DNA of 64,000 bases. Origin: Pseudolabrys sp. Its GTDB lineage: Bacteria > Pseudomonadota > Alphaproteobacteria > Rhizobiales > Xanthobacteraceae. Location of the stretch: NCBI GenBank assembly GCA_019689975.1, contig JADGGK010000003.1, positions 1 through 64,000 of the forward strand. The letters are read 5' to 3'. The number at the start of each line of letters is the position of its first letter. Position 1 is the stretch's first letter. This document shows positions 55,442 through 64,000 of this stretch, piece by piece. The translations under genes were made by a program, and so were the position numbers. The notes below the pieces were generated by a model. It made no database searches. It worked only from the letters and a program-made list of their open reading frames with translations, and was not told the DNA's origin.

Positions 55442-55705
55442 ATGACCTCTCGAGACATGTCGCAACCAGGCAAACAGCTCCTTCATCTCGTTTTCGGCGG
55501 CGAATTGACCGAGCTCGGCGGCACCGAATTCCGCGACCTCGGCAAGCTCGATATTGTGGGTATCTTTCCCAACTATGCGAGCGCCTACGCGGCCTGGAGA
55601 GCCAAGGCGCAGCAGACCGTGGACAATGCCCATATGCGCTATTTCATCGTCCATCTGCACCGGTTGCTCGACCCGCAGGGGTCGGTAAAGCCTGCGAACG
55701 GTTAG
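55442..55705 (+). CDS. DUF4170-family protein
   Basis: HLVFGGELTELGGTEFRDLGKLDIVGIFPNYASAYAAWRAKAQQTVDNAHMRYFIVHLHRLL. Confidence 0.8.
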   Translation: MTSRDMSQPGKQLLHLVFGGELTELGGTEFRDLGKLDIVGIFPNYASAYAAWRAKAQQTVDNAHMRYFIVHLHRLLDPQGSVKPANG

Positions 55706-55712
55706 CAAGCCG

Positions 55713-56420
55713 ATGTCGCTGCTCAAGCGCCTTGCCGTTTCGTCCGCATTTCAAGAGGCCGTTGCATGGGCGGGTGCATGGTATCTCCGCTTCGCCTGGG
55801 CGACGTCGCGGCCCGTGGTCGAGCCTGCCGACATTTACGACACGGTCGACCTGCCGGTAATTCTGACGGTCTGGCACGGCCAGCACTTCTTGCTGCCGTT
55901 CCTCAATCGCGGCAAGGTACGCCACCGCGCCAAGGTCCTGATTTCGCGTCACCGCGACGGCGAGATCAATGCCCGGATTGCGGCCCGCCTCGGCGTAACC
56001 GCGATCCGCGGCTCCGGCGCGCACAATGGAGAATTCAACCGCAAGGGCGGCGCCGCCGCTTTCGCCGAAATGCTCACTGCGCTGGGCGAGGGCTATAACA
56101 TTGCAATCACGGCCGATGTGCCGAAGATCGCGCGCGTTGCGGGCATGGGCGTCGTCAAACTCGCGCAATATTCCGGGCGTCCGATCTACCCCATCGCATT
56201 GGCCTCAAGCCGGCGAATCGTGCTCGACAACTGGGATCGTTCCGCGGTCAATCTTCCCTTCAGCCGCATGGGTCTCGTGGCCGGGAACCCGATTTATGTG
56301 CCGCGGGAAGCCAACGACGCGACCTTGGAGTCCGCGCGACAAAAAGTCGAGAACGAACTCAATCGCGTGACCGCGCGCGCCTATGACATTGCCGACCGCG
56401 GAAAGGTCCGCTCGCCGTGA
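55713..56420 (+). CDS. DUF374-family lysophospholipid acyltransferase-like protein
   Basis: TVWHGQHFLLPF, ISRHRDGEINARIAARLGV, AITADVPK. Confidence 0.88.
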   Translation: MSLLKRLAVSSAFQEAVAWAGAWYLRFAWATSRPVVEPADIYDTVDLPVILTVWHGQHFLLPFLNRGKVRHRAKVLISRHRDGEINARIAARLGVTAIRGSGAHNGEFNRKGGAAAFAEMLTALGEGYNIAITADVPKIARVAGMGVVKLAQYSGRPIYPIALASSRRIVLDNWDRSAVNLPFSRMGLVAGNPIYVPREANDATLESARQKVENELNRVTARAYDIADRGKVRSP

Positions 56421-57715
56421 GCGATCGTCTGCCGGGATCCCTGCGCGCCTATCGCCTGCTCTCGATTGCGGCGCGACCCCTGGCGCCGCTTCTGCTCGAT
56501 GCGCGTCGTCGGCGTGGCAAGGAACTGGGAACCCGTCTGATGGAAAGACGCGGCCGCGCGGGCTGCCACCGGCCCGATGGGGCGTTGGTCTGGCTTCATG
56601 CGGCAAGCGTCGGCGAGCTCGCGAGCGTCCTGCCGCTTGTCGAACGCATTGCCGGATCGGAGGTCAATGTGTTGGTGACGACCGGCACCGTCACTTCGAG
56701 CGAGCTTGCCGGCCAGCGGCTGCCCGCGCACGTCGTTCACCAGTTCGTTCCCGTTGATGTGCCCCGCTATGTTCGTCGATTTCTCGATCATTGGCGACCC
56801 GATCTTGCCCTTTTCGTCGAGTCCGACCTTTGGCCGAATCGTCTCATCGAGGCGTCGCGGCGGCGCGTCCCGATTATCATCGTCAACGCGCGACTGTCGG
56901 AAGCGTCATTCCGGCGCTGGCGTCTGCTGCCCGGGGCCATCGCCAATCTGCTGCATCGCGTCGATCTGTGCCTCGCCCGGACCCATGGCGACGCGGAACG
57001 GTTTGCGGCGCTCGGTGCGCCGCGCATCGTCACGGCGGGCGATCTCAAGCTTGATGTCCCGCCGCCGCCGTGCGACGGCGCGAAGCTCGCGGCGCTGCAT
57101 GCGGCGATCGGTACGCGGCCGGTGATTGCCGCGGCCTCGACACATGAAGGCGAGGAACACGCGATGACCGAAGCGCATCTTCGCCTCAAAGCCCGGTTCC
57201 CCAAGCTGTTGACCTTGATCGTGCCGCGGCACCCGGAACGCGGCTCCTCGGTCGCAGACCTGGCGTTCCGAAAGGGACTCGTCGCCTGTGTGCGCTCGCG
57301 CGGCCAACTGCCGACGCCGAAGACCGAAATCTATGTCGTGGATACGGTGGGCGAGCTTGGGCTGATCTATCGTCTGGCGCCGATCGTGTTCGTGGGCGGC
57401 TCGCTGGCACGGCATGGCGGGCAGAATCCGATCGAACCGGCGAAACTGGGAGCGGCCATCGTGCACGGGCCGAACGTCTGGAATTTTGCCGAGATTTATG
57501 CCGCTCTCGACAGGGCGCGCGGCGCCGAGCGCGTCGACGATACGGACCGTCTCGTCGCCGAACTGGGCGCGCTGATGGCGGATCCGGCCCTGCGCCAGGA
57601 GCGCGCGGATCAGGCGCGTGCCACCGTCGCAGGCCTCGGCGGCGCGCTCGAGCGCACATTGCAGGAGATTGAGCCCTATCTCCTGCAATTGCGTTTGGTC
57701 AACCATCATGCATGA
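56417..57715 (+). CDS. waaA: 3-deoxy-D-manno-octulosonic acid transferase
   Basis: WLHAASVGE, VESDLWPN, STHEGEEH, FVGGSLARHGGQNPIEPA. Confidence 0.95.
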   Translation: MSDRLPGSLRAYRLLSIAARPLAPLLLDARRRRGKELGTRLMERRGRAGCHRPDGALVWLHAASVGELASVLPLVERIAGSEVNVLVTTGTVTSSELAGQRLPAHVVHQFVPVDVPRYVRRFLDHWRPDLALFVESDLWPNRLIEASRRRVPIIIVNARLSEASFRRWRLLPGAIANLLHRVDLCLARTHGDAERFAALGAPRIVTAGDLKLDVPPPPCDGAKLAALHAAIGTRPVIAAASTHEGEEHAMTEAHLRLKARFPKLLTLIVPRHPERGSSVADLAFRKGLVACVRSRGQLPTPKTEIYVVDTVGELGLIYRLAPIVFVGGSLARHGGQNPIEPAKLGAAIVHGPNVWNFAEIYAALDRARGAERVDDTDRLVAELGALMADPALRQERADQARATVAGLGGALERTLQEIEPYLLQLRLVNHHA

Positions 57716-58703
57716 GCCGTCATTTTGGTGGCGCGGCGCGGGTCTCGCTGCCGCGCTGCTGACCCCCGTGGCGGCCTGCTACGGTACCGTCGTCGAACAT
57801 GCCATGGCGCGAAAGGGCCGACGCGCGCCCGTTCCCGTCATTTGCGTAGGAAATTTCACGCTCGGCGGCGCGGGCAAGACGCCGACGACCGTGGCAATCG
57901 CGCGCATGCTGCAGGCGGAGGGTATGACGGTCTGCGCGTTGACCCGCGGTTACGGCGGCCGAACCGTCGGACCGCATCGGGTCGATGCCGGTGCCGATCA
58001 TGCACGACTTGTCGGCGACGAGGCGCTGCTGTTGGCCGAGATCGCGCCGACGATCGTCGCGCGCGACCGCGCCGCCGGCGCAGCGCTCGCCGCGGCGCAG
58101 GGAGCCGACGTCATCGTCATGGATGACGGCCTGCAGAACCCGTCGCTGGTCAAAAATTTCACCCTTGCCGTCGTCGACGGTCGGCGCGGCATCGGCAACG
58201 GCCGGGTCTTTCCGGCGGGGCCTTTGCGGGCACCGCTCGAGGCGCAGCTGGCCGTGACCGATGCGCTGCTCCTGGTCGGCGATGGAGAGACGCCGCATCC
58301 CATCGCCTCGCGTGCGTCCCGTCTTCCCGTCTATCGCGGACGTCTGGTTCCCGACCCTTCGGCGCTGCGAGAGCTCGAAGGCCGCCGCGTGTTGGCGTTT
58401 GCCGGCATCGGCGACCCTGGAAAGTTTTTTGCCACCGCACGGGCTGCCGGTCTTGCGGTCGTGCGGTGCAAAGCCTTCCCCGATCATCACCGTTTCACCG
58501 CCGAGGAAGCCATGGATCTCCTCGCGCAGGCCGAACGCGAGCAGCTCACGCTCGTGACCACCGAGAAGGACCACGCGCGCATGCGCGGCGAGCCGCCCCT
58601 GGCGGAGCTTGCGGCGCGCGCACGCCCCCTGCCGGTGACGATGGAGATCGTTCAAAAGAACGATCTGCGGCAGCGGGTGCTGAGCGTGCTCGATCGCGTC
58701 TGA
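57708..58703 (+). CDS. lpxK: tetraacyldisaccharide 4'-kinase
   Basis: CVGNFTLGGAGKTPTTVAIA Walker A, VIVMDDGLQNPSL, GIGNGRVFPAGPLR. Confidence 0.96.
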   Translation: MHEPSFWWRGAGLAAALLTPVAACYGTVVEHAMARKGRRAPVPVICVGNFTLGGAGKTPTTVAIARMLQAEGMTVCALTRGYGGRTVGPHRVDAGADHARLVGDEALLLAEIAPTIVARDRAAGAALAAAQGADVIVMDDGLQNPSLVKNFTLAVVDGRRGIGNGRVFPAGPLRAPLEAQLAVTDALLLVGDGETPHPIASRASRLPVYRGRLVPDPSALRELEGRRVLAFAGIGDPGKFFATARAAGLAVVRCKAFPDHHRFTAEEAMDLLAQAEREQLTLVTTEKDHARMRGEPPLAELAARARPLPVTMEIVQKNDLRQRVLSVLDRV

Positions 58704-58707
58704 AGGC

Positions 58708-58932
58708 TCAGCGACGATAGGCTGCGCGATGCCGTTGCAGCACCGCCTCCGGCGAGGCATAGGCCTCCTGCAAGTCAACGCTCCAGTATTTGAGTTCTTC
58801 GAGCGGGATGGCCTGGCCCGTGACCGCACAGCGGACGAAGGCGCCTGGCCTGACGACGCGGAAGTCGCCGTCCAGATAACGGATTTCGGCCTCGCCGTTC
58901 ATCGGCGCGGGGCGGTCGGAGCGGTTCAGCAC
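58708..58932 (-). CDS. DUF2093-family protein
   Basis: AEIRYLDGDFRVVRPGAFVRCAVTGQAIPLEELKYWSVDLQEAYASPE. Confidence 0.85.
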   Translation of the reverse strand: MLNRSDRPAPMNGEAEIRYLDGDFRVVRPGAFVRCAVTGQAIPLEELKYWSVDLQEAYASPEAVLQRHRAAYRR

Positions 58933-59037
58933 AGCGAAACTTCCCTTGGCGGGTCGCCGGGAAACATGAAGATAGTCGCTTGTCGGCGTCCGCGAAACCC
59001 CTAAGGCCGGTCCGAGCGAGCGATCGCGCGTGCGGGC

Positions 59038-60468
59038 TCAGAGCAAGCGCCCCTGGCCGCTCGCACCGCCGCCGCCGCGCCCGCGCGGCTTTGGGCGCAT
59101 CGGCGCGGATACCGCCGAAGGCGAGCCTTCGGCGACGGCCGCCACCCGACCGTCGGCAAATTCGATGGCAAGACGCATGCCGGGGAGTACGCTCGCTGCC
59201 GCGCGCAACGGGTGTCCCGTCTCGTCGCGCACCAGCGCAAAACCTCGCCTGAGCACCTCGCGATACGAGAAGGCGACCAGCAATTGGCCGGCCGCCGTCA
59301 GCCGTTGCACGCGGCGCTCATGTGCGACGGCAACAGCGCGGCGGCGGCGTCCGTCCAGGGCTGCCAGCCTTTCGGCGCCACGTATCAAGCGATGCCGCAG
59401 GAGCCGGGGAGACAGTCGTGCCGCAACGCGGGCCAGCTGCGCGCGATGCAGCTGCGCGTTGGCCGCGAGCGCACGCGGCAGTCGCTCGACAAGCGCATCG
59501 AAGTGCTGGCGCGGCGCCGCGACAATGTCTTTCGGCAGGCCACGCGCCAGAAGCACGAGTTCCTTGCGCCGCTGCGCGAGGCCGCGCTGCCAGGCTGCAA
59601 TCTGCCGCGCGCCGAGCGCCACGAGCCGGGCCATGAGGTCGCTGCGCACGGGAACGGCCAGTTCCGCGGCGGCGGTCGGCGTCGGCGCGCGCTTGTCGGC
59701 GGCGAAATCGATCAAGGTCACGTCGGTCTCGTGCCCCACCGCCGAAATGAGCGGGATCTCGCTCGCCGCCGCCGCGCGCACGACGATCTCTTCGTTGAAT
59801 GACCAAAGGTCCTCCAGCGAGCCGCCGCCACGCGCGACGATGATCAGATCGGGCCGCGGCACGGGTCCGCGTTCGGGCAATTCGTTGAATCCCTCAATGG
59901 CCGCGGCGACTTCGGCGGCGGAGGTCTCGCCTTGGACGCGTACCGGCCAAACCAGCACGCGGCGCGGGAATCGCGCTTCCAGACGATGCAGGATATCGCG
60001 GATGACCGCGCCCGTGGGCGAAGTGACGACGCCGATCACGCGCGGCAGAAACGGCAGGTCGCGTTTGCGCGCTTCGTCGAACAGCCCCTCGGAGGCGAGC
60101 TTCTTCTTGCGTTCCTCGAGGAGCTTCATCAGCGCGCCGACGCCCGCCGGGGCCAGCGTATCGATAATGATCTGATAGGTGGAACGTCCTGGATAGGTCG
60201 TCAGGCGGCCGGTGACGACGACTTCGAGCCCCTCCTCCGGCTTCACGCGCATGCGGCCGTAGGCGCCCTTCCAGATGACGGCTTCGAGACGCGCGTTCTC
60301 GTCCTTGAGCGCAAAATAGACATGTCCCGAGGAATGCGGCCCCTTGAATCCCGATACCTCTCCGCGGACGCGTACATAGGCGTAGGCATCCTCGACCGTT
60401 CGCTTCAGCGCGGCGGAAAGCTCGGAAACGGTCCATTCCACAAGATTGTTGAGAGCCGGGTCGGTCAT
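59038..60468 (-). CDS. xseA: exodeoxyribonuclease VII large subunit
   Basis: [76 protein letters not shown]. Confidence 0.97.
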   Translation of the reverse strand: MTDPALNNLVEWTVSELSAALKRTVEDAYAYVRVRGEVSGFKGPHSSGHVYFALKDENARLEAVIWKGAYGRMRVKPEEGLEVVVTGRLTTYPGRSTYQIIIDTLAPAGVGALMKLLEERKKKLASEGLFDEARKRDLPFLPRVIGVVTSPTGAVIRDILHRLEARFPRRVLVWPVRVQGETSAAEVAAAIEGFNELPERGPVPRPDLIIVARGGGSLEDLWSFNEEIVVRAAAASEIPLISAVGHETDVTLIDFAADKRAPTPTAAAELAVPVRSDLMARLVALGARQIAAWQRGLAQRRKELVLLARGLPKDIVAAPRQHFDALVERLPRALAANAQLHRAQLARVAARLSPRLLRHRLIRGAERLAALDGRRRRAVAVAHERRVQRLTAAGQLLVAFSYREVLRRGFALVRDETGHPLRAAASVLPGMRLAIEFADGRVAAVAEGSPSAVSAPMRPKPRGRGGGGASGQGRLL

Positions 60469-60571
60469 CAGGGTCGCGTCGGGCGAAGATCTTGCGATAG
60501 GTCGTAAAAACCTGTTTCAGACGGTTACGTGTCCCGGTCAAGCCGGGGTGTCAGGGGAAACGAGGGCCGGC

Positions 60572-61846
60572 ATGAACATTCTTATCCTTGGTTCCGGGGG
60601 GCGTGAGCATGCGCTGGCCTGGAAGATCGCGGCAAGCCCGCTCGCAACCAAGGTTTATTGCGCGCCGGGTAATGCCGGGATCGCGCGCGAGGCGGAATGC
60701 GTCGCGCTCGACCTCACGGACCACGGTTCGATCGTCGCTTTTGCCAAGGCGAAGCGAGTCGATTTCGTCGTCGTGGGGCCGGAAGCGCCGCTCTGCGCCG
60801 GGATCGTCGATGATCTGGAAGCGGCAGGCATCAAATCCTTCGGGCCGACCAAATGGGCGGCGCGTCTCGAGGGCTCGAAGGGCTTCGCCAAGGACCTCTG
60901 CAAAGCGCACAACATTCCGACTGCCCCCTATCGGCGCTTCAAGCGGGCCCAGGAAGCGAAGGCCTATGTTGCCGCGAAAGGCGCACCGATCGTGGTCAAG
61001 GCGGACGGACTTGCCGGCGGCAAAGGCGTCGTGGTTGCCGCATCGGTCGCGGAAGCGCAAACGGCGATCGACGCGATGTTCGGCGGTCGCTTGGGCGCGC
61101 CGGCCTGGGAGGTCGTGGTGGAGGATTTTCTTTCCGGCGAGGAAGCCTCCTTTTTCGCGCTTTGCGACGGTGAAACCGTGCTTCCGCTCGCCTCGGCACA
61201 GGACCACAAGCGCGTCGGCGACGGCGACACCGGACCCAATACCGGCGGCATGGGCGCCTACTCGCCGGCGCCGATCATGACCCCGGCAATGGAAGCACGC
61301 GTCATGGATGAGATCGTGCGGCCGACAGTGCGCGCGCTTGCACGCATGGGCGCCCCCTACAGGGGTGTGCTGTTTGCAGGATTGATGATCACCGATCAAG
61401 GCCCGCAGCTCGTCGAGTACAATGTTCGCTTCGGCGACCCGGAATGCCAGGTGCTGATGTTGCGATTGAAATCCGACTTGCTGCCAGCGCTGCTCGCGGC
61501 TCGCGACGGCCAGCTGAAGAACTTCGACTTGCGTTGGACGGAAGAGGCGGCCCTGACGGTGGTGATGGCCGCGAAAGGCTATCCCGGCACGTATGAAAAA
61601 GGCGCAGCCATCGGCGGCCTCGAAGCCGCCGCGCAGGTGGAGGGTGTCGAGATTTTCCACGCCGGCACCAAGGCCGACGGCGATCGCGTGCTCGCGCATG
61701 GCGGACGCGTGCTCAACATCTGCGCGACAGGCAAAACCGTGCGGGAAGCACAGGCGCGCGCCTATCAGGCAGTCGATCGTATTCAATGGCCGGGCGGATT
61801 CTGCCGCCGCGACATCGGCTGGCGCGCAATTGCACGGGAGCAATGA
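60572..61846 (+). CDS. purD: phosphoribosylamine--glycine ligase
   Basis: [55 protein letters not shown]. Confidence 0.98.
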   Translation: MNILILGSGGREHALAWKIAASPLATKVYCAPGNAGIAREAECVALDLTDHGSIVAFAKAKRVDFVVVGPEAPLCAGIVDDLEAAGIKSFGPTKWAARLEGSKGFAKDLCKAHNIPTAPYRRFKRAQEAKAYVAAKGAPIVVKADGLAGGKGVVVAASVAEAQTAIDAMFGGRLGAPAWEVVVEDFLSGEEASFFALCDGETVLPLASAQDHKRVGDGDTGPNTGGMGAYSPAPIMTPAMEARVMDEIVRPTVRALARMGAPYRGVLFAGLMITDQGPQLVEYNVRFGDPECQVLMLRLKSDLLPALLAARDGQLKNFDLRWTEEAALTVVMAAKGYPGTYEKGAAIGGLEAAAQVEGVEIFHAGTKADGDRVLAHGGRVLNICATGKTVREAQARAYQAVDRIQWPGGFCRRDIGWRAIAREQ

Positions 61847-61945
61847 ACGCGATCGCCGACCCCGTCGCGGCTTACGCCAACGCCGCCTTGCGGGACGGCG
61901 ACCCGTAAACCAAAGTAAGATATTCAACCAACGTAGAGATGGCGA

Positions 61946-62608
61946 ATGCATCCGGTGCTGCGACTCTATGAAGACGTGTTGTCGAATGCCGATAATGTCG
62001 AGCTTCGCTTGCCGGCGCTTCCGCGTTTCATCTTCGTGGTTCACGGCGCGGCCACAATTGACGGCAGGCCGTTCGGTTCCGGTGAGGCCTGGCAGGGCGA
62101 ACACGCCGTCGTGCTTAAACCCGGTCCGCAGGGGGTCACCTGCTGGAGATGGGAGTTGACGCGCGGCGACCATGGCAGCACGACGGCCAACGCACCCGGA
62201 ATGACGACGCGCGCGAAGCTCTCCGCCTTCCTCGAGACCTTGCCAAAGGGCGCATTGCTGATGCGCGGCGACAGCGTCGCCTTCCCGCCGGGAGGCTGTG
62301 CCTATGCGCATGTGCACCAGGGGCCAGGCATTCGCTGCCTGATCGAAGGCGGCATCCGCATCGATACGCGCGGGTGCTCGACCTCCTATGGGCCGGGCGG
62401 CGCATGGTATGAGCCAGGTCCGGAGCCGGTCTTCGCCCAAGCCGCGGACGACAGGCCGAGCCGATTTATCCGCGTGATGATTCTGCCGCGCACGCTTCTC
62501 GGTCAAAGCTCCATCCGCTACGTCAACGACGCCGACAAGGCGAAGCCGCGATTGCAGCAATATAAGATTTATGCCGACGCGGCGATTTCCTTCGAGCTGA
62601 AGAAGTGA
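61946..62608 (+). CDS. cupin-like conserved hypothetical protein
   Basis: FVVHGAATIDGRPFGSGEAWQGEHAVVLKPGPQG; beta-rich cupin-like pattern. Confidence 0.6.
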   Translation: MHPVLRLYEDVLSNADNVELRLPALPRFIFVVHGAATIDGRPFGSGEAWQGEHAVVLKPGPQGVTCWRWELTRGDHGSTTANAPGMTTRAKLSAFLETLPKGALLMRGDSVAFPPGGCAYAHVHQGPGIRCLIEGGIRIDTRGCSTSYGPGGAWYEPGPEPVFAQAADDRPSRFIRVMILPRTLLGQSSIRYVNDADKAKPRLQQYKIYADAAISFELKK

Positions 62609-63696
62609 GCATCGATCGCCAGCAGGCTTTTTCCGGTACCAAAGACGTCGCCGTGTCGCTGAGGTTCGACGCCGGGCGGCTGTCGGACTATCTCGCCGCG
62701 CGCGTGGCAAACTTTGCCGGACCACTGACCGTCAGGCAATTCAAGGGCGGGCAGTCGAATCCGACCTATCTGCTGGAAACGCCGACGCGACGCTACGTGC
62801 TGCGACGTAAACCGCCGGGCAAGCTCTTGCCCTCGGCGCACGCGGTCGACCGCGAATACCGCGTCATGCGCGCGCTTTATGCTCAAGGTTTTCCCGTTGC
62901 CGAACCGATTCTCTATTGTGCCGACGAGAGTGTCGTCGGCACCGCGTTCTATGTCATGAGTTTCGTCGCGGGCCGCGTATTCTGGGAGCCGTGGATGCCA
63001 GGGGCGCGCGCGGAGGAGCGTACCGCCGTCTATGACGCGATGAACGCGACGATCGCACGGCTGCACAGTTACGATCCGGCCGCAATCGGCCTTGCCGACT
63101 TCGGCAAAGGAGAAAACTATGTCGCGCGCCAAGTGGCGCGCTGGTCGACGCAGTATCGTGCCTCCGAGACCGAAGTGATCGAAGAGATGGAGCGACTGAT
63201 CGAGTGGCTGCCGCGCCGCCTCCCGCCTCCGGGCCCGACGCGATTGGTGCACGGAGATTACCGCCTGGATAATCTGATCGTGGCGCAAGACGCGCCGGTG
63301 GTCGCGGCCGTGCTCGACTGGGAACTATCCACGCTCGGCGATCCGCTTGCCGACTTCACTTATCATCTCATGGCCTGGCACATGCCGCGATCGGAAAGCG
63401 CCGCGGGTACGGCAAGCCTTCACGGACACAACCTGAAGGCGCTCGGCATCCCGTCGATGGAGGACTATATCGCGGCCTATGCGGCCCGCACCGGCCTCGA
63501 TCCAAGACCGCATCTTCCCGTCTATCTTGCCTATAATTTCTTTCGCATCGCCGCGATCCTCCAAGGCATCGTCGGACGCGTGCGCGACGGCACGGCGACA
63601 TCGGAATTTGCTCCGACCAAGGCCGAAATGGTGCGACCGCTGGCGCAAAAAGCCTGGGAATTTGCTCTCGAGGCCGACCGCGCCGGGGGGCGGTAA
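62605..63696 (+). CDS. phosphotransferase (aminoglycoside phosphotransferase/ACAD10-like) family protein
   Basis: FKGGQSNPTYLL, LRRKPPGKLLPSAHAVDREYRVMRAL, RLVHGDYRLDNLIV, VLDWELSTLGDPLADFTY. Confidence 0.94.
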   Translation: MSIDRQQAFSGTKDVAVSLRFDAGRLSDYLAARVANFAGPLTVRQFKGGQSNPTYLLETPTRRYVLRRKPPGKLLPSAHAVDREYRVMRALYAQGFPVAEPILYCADESVVGTAFYVMSFVAGRVFWEPWMPGARAEERTAVYDAMNATIARLHSYDPAAIGLADFGKGENYVARQVARWSTQYRASETEVIEEMERLIEWLPRRLPPPGPTRLVHGDYRLDNLIVAQDAPVVAAVLDWELSTLGDPLADFTYHLMAWHMPRSESAAGTASLHGHNLKALGIPSMEDYIAAYAARTGLDPRPHLPVYLAYNFFRIAAILQGIVGRVRDGTATSEFAPTKAEMVRPLAQKAWEFALEADRAGGR

Positions 63697-64000
63697 ACGA
63701 AACCCTGCCAAGACTCAACAAATTTTCGGTTTTCCATGAACCGTTGATGGGGAGTCGGCCGCTACCCTGTCATGCCTGTTTTCCGGCCATGGAGCGGTAT
63801 CCGTGGGTCTTGCGGTCCAGAGCATACGGCCGACATCCGCGACGGCGACCAGATCACGGCCGCCGCAAACCGCGGGCGACCGCGATCGCGACGCAACCGC
63901 GGACGGCACAACTCGGACCCCGCAAACCGGGCCCGGCAAGCTGGTCGATCGCAGGGCCTAGGCAACGCCGGCCATCAGCGGCGCGTCAGGAAGAAGTTTT

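Noticed and set aside
60551-62725. 724-aa minus-strand ORF
   Set aside because: Antisense to purD and the cupin-like gene; no domain signatures.
63715-63965. Small minus-strand ORFs at the window end
   Set aside because: Arg/Pro-rich low-complexity frames without SD or domain support.

Overview
High-GC alphaproteobacterial chromosome segment, most likely Rhizobiales/Bradyrhizobiaceae-like judging from gene content. The core, about 8-35.5 kb on the minus strand, is an essentially complete division and cell-wall (dcw) cluster: mraZ-rsmH-ftsL-ftsI-murE-murF-mraY-murD-ftsW-murG-murC-murB-ddl ... ftsQ-ftsA-ftsZ-lpxC-bamD. The most notable feature is a proteostasis/temperature-stress island of about 5.4 kb (hsp20-hsp20-SPW-cbpA/dnaJ-cbpM-ftsH-cspA) lying between ddl and ftsQ, genes that are normally neighbours. 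The island starts with a good RpoH-type promoter, followed by a multi-hairpin 5'UTR that ends in a ROSE-like RNA thermometer (UUGCU opposite the AGGA Shine-Dalgarno). Strong stem-loops separate its genes. Other features: RNase P RNA (rnpB, 39.03-39.46 kb, + strand); a three-repeat MraZ box overlapping the mraZ promoter; an EmrAB-type efflux operon and divergent TetR regulator with two identical perfect 19-bp operators; an unusual alpha/beta-hydrolase - degenerate cyclase - LuxR fusion; a HyuA-HyuB/5-oxoprolinase fusion; and a lipid A/Kdo cluster (cysQ-like, DUF4170, DUF374, kdtA, lpxK) followed by xseA and purD. I saw no CRISPR array, prophage, transposase or tRNA. All calls come from reading the sequence and the supplied ORF track; no database search was run.
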